Source of the DNA: Symbiodinium kawagutii
Lineage: Eukaryota > Sar > Dinophyceae > Suessiales > Symbiodiniaceae
Reading direction: 5' to 3'
NCBI GenBank assembly: GCA_009767595.1
Contig: VSDK01001250.1
Location: 87,473-151,472, forward strand
DNA length: 64,000 nt
The position numbers and the translations under genes were made by a program. Positions 63,379-64,000 of the stretch are shown one piece after another. The notes below the pieces were generated by a model. It was not told the origin of the DNA, searched no databases, and was given only the letters and a program-made list of their open reading frames with translations. Every line of letters begins with the position of its first letter. Positions within the stretch are counted from its first letter, which is position 1.

Positions 63379-63535
63379 GTATCCACCACCCCAGTACCTC
63401 CAGACCAAGCGCTACAGAAACTCGCCCACCAAGGTAGCATCCTTTGGATCGATCGCAAGGGTCACCTCAAGGTCCCCAAAGACGCTGGAGGATGGACAGA
63501 TGCACCTGGGCGCTGGATCCCCACGGCTTCGAATG
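63379..63535 (+). CDS. coding exon, 52 codons, unidentified
   Basis: Acceptor ttgttgtaaccgcag ends at 63378; donor GTGAGG at 63536. VSTTPVPPDQALQKLAHQGS, ILWIDRKGHLKVPKDAGG, WTDAPGRWIPTASN. The frame stays open past the donor to 63592. One of the clearest exons; no family recognised. Confidence 0.7.
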
Positions 63536-63643
63536 GTGAGGGCGTTGTGACTGAATGGTTGGTGGGCAAGCAATCCCAAGCCCCCCAAAGTTAGGGGTAG
63601 GGAGTTCAAGCATTTTTCATTCAGCAAGGGGTGGTGTTGCCAG

Positions 63644-63770
63644 CTCAGCTTCGAAGTTTCGACAAGCAGAAAGAGATGCCAGTGGGTGCTGGCAACCCCA
63701 AACCACCGCCAAAACTAGCAATTTATAACAACGGACAAACCCCCTATTTCAAAATATGGGCCGTTGTGAA
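63644..63770 (+). CDS. coding-like exon, frame unresolved
   Basis: Acceptor gtggtgttgccag ends at 63643. Frames: SFEVSTSRKRCQWVLATP, or QLRSFDKQKEMPVGAGNPKP then PPKLAIYNNGQTPYFKIW. Confidence 0.35.
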
Positions 63771-64000
63771 GCGAACTCATTTGATCAACCAGTTGATATT
63801 CCCCGCCATGCCGTTGTCCCGAGGTTTCTTGTGGTGAAGATGCTTGGCTGTGCGGTATCAGGGTGGTGTAGGTGGCTCAGTCCATTGTAGGCATCCCCAA
63901 GCATCTCTGAGGATTGGAGGCTCAGAGCCGTGAACTGAGACTGGGAACTGACCGCCAGCTCACTACAACCCTAACTGCTTGCCGAGTTCTATTGCCAAGC

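Noticed and set aside
1-64000. tRNA, rRNA, spliced-leader RNA genes or relict spliced-leader sequences
   Set aside because: None recognised by eye; a covariance-model scan would be needed to exclude them.
1-64000. Prokaryotic interpretation (operons, phage, insertion sequences)
   Set aside because: No gene-length frames, no ribosome-binding-site pattern, and abundant splice-bounded exons instead.

Overview
The window looks like nuclear DNA of a dinoflagellate, or a protist with very similar genome architecture. This is inference from the sequence; no search was run. Across 64 kb I found no long gene-sized reading frame, operon, Shine-Dalgarno context, tRNA or rRNA. Instead there are many short blocks (30-270 nt) of protein-like, G/C-ending-codon sequence. 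Many are bounded by splice sites: AG acceptors, and donors that are mostly GT (GTGAGT, GTAAGA, GTGAGC) with some that look like GC. They lie in long AT-rich introns full of degenerate TGATGGTTGATT / ACCATTA tracts, microsatellites and small inverted-repeat elements. The longest open frames are mostly repeat-derived or shadows of exons.

Layout. 0.5-8 kb: exons of a + strand gene with an EF-hand loop next to a stretch resembling the EF-hand regions of dinoflagellate voltage-gated-channel-like proteins. The intron before the EF-hand exon holds a dense array of GTAAGC/GTAAGT motifs. 11-15 kb: further + strand exons of unknown function with several introner-like elements. 16-23 kb: exons with JmjC-type motifs (a GSGT...HVDP block, then a GELIFIPAG block and a VRNL block), plus other exons of unknown product. 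24.3 kb: a strong minus-strand exon with a membrane-like segment. 25-36 kb: + strand exons, including one of 51 codons at 29841-29993 and a possible 3' end at 36092. 36.5-48 kb: the densest region, with coiled-coil-like exons and the clearest introns made of inverted-repeat elements. 48-60 kb: scattered + strand exons, one sequencing gap (50020-50093) and several microsatellites. 60.8-61.1 kb: minus-strand exons. 61.4-64 kb: + strand exons again.

The most interesting system is a set of at least five families of about 80-160 bp elements with terminal inverted repeats, scattered through the window. In four families the termini carry a ready-made GT at the left end and AG at the right end; in the fifth only the left GT is terminal. 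In the best cases the element is the whole intron, or nearly so, and the flanking reading frames join in phase (37865-38005, 38394-38514, 18927-19049). They behave like introners: non-autonomous DNA elements that become introns where they land.

Limits. Exon ends, frames and exon-to-gene assignments are read by eye. Several blocks are open in two or three frames, and where two frames look plausible I say so. Most proteins are not recognised.
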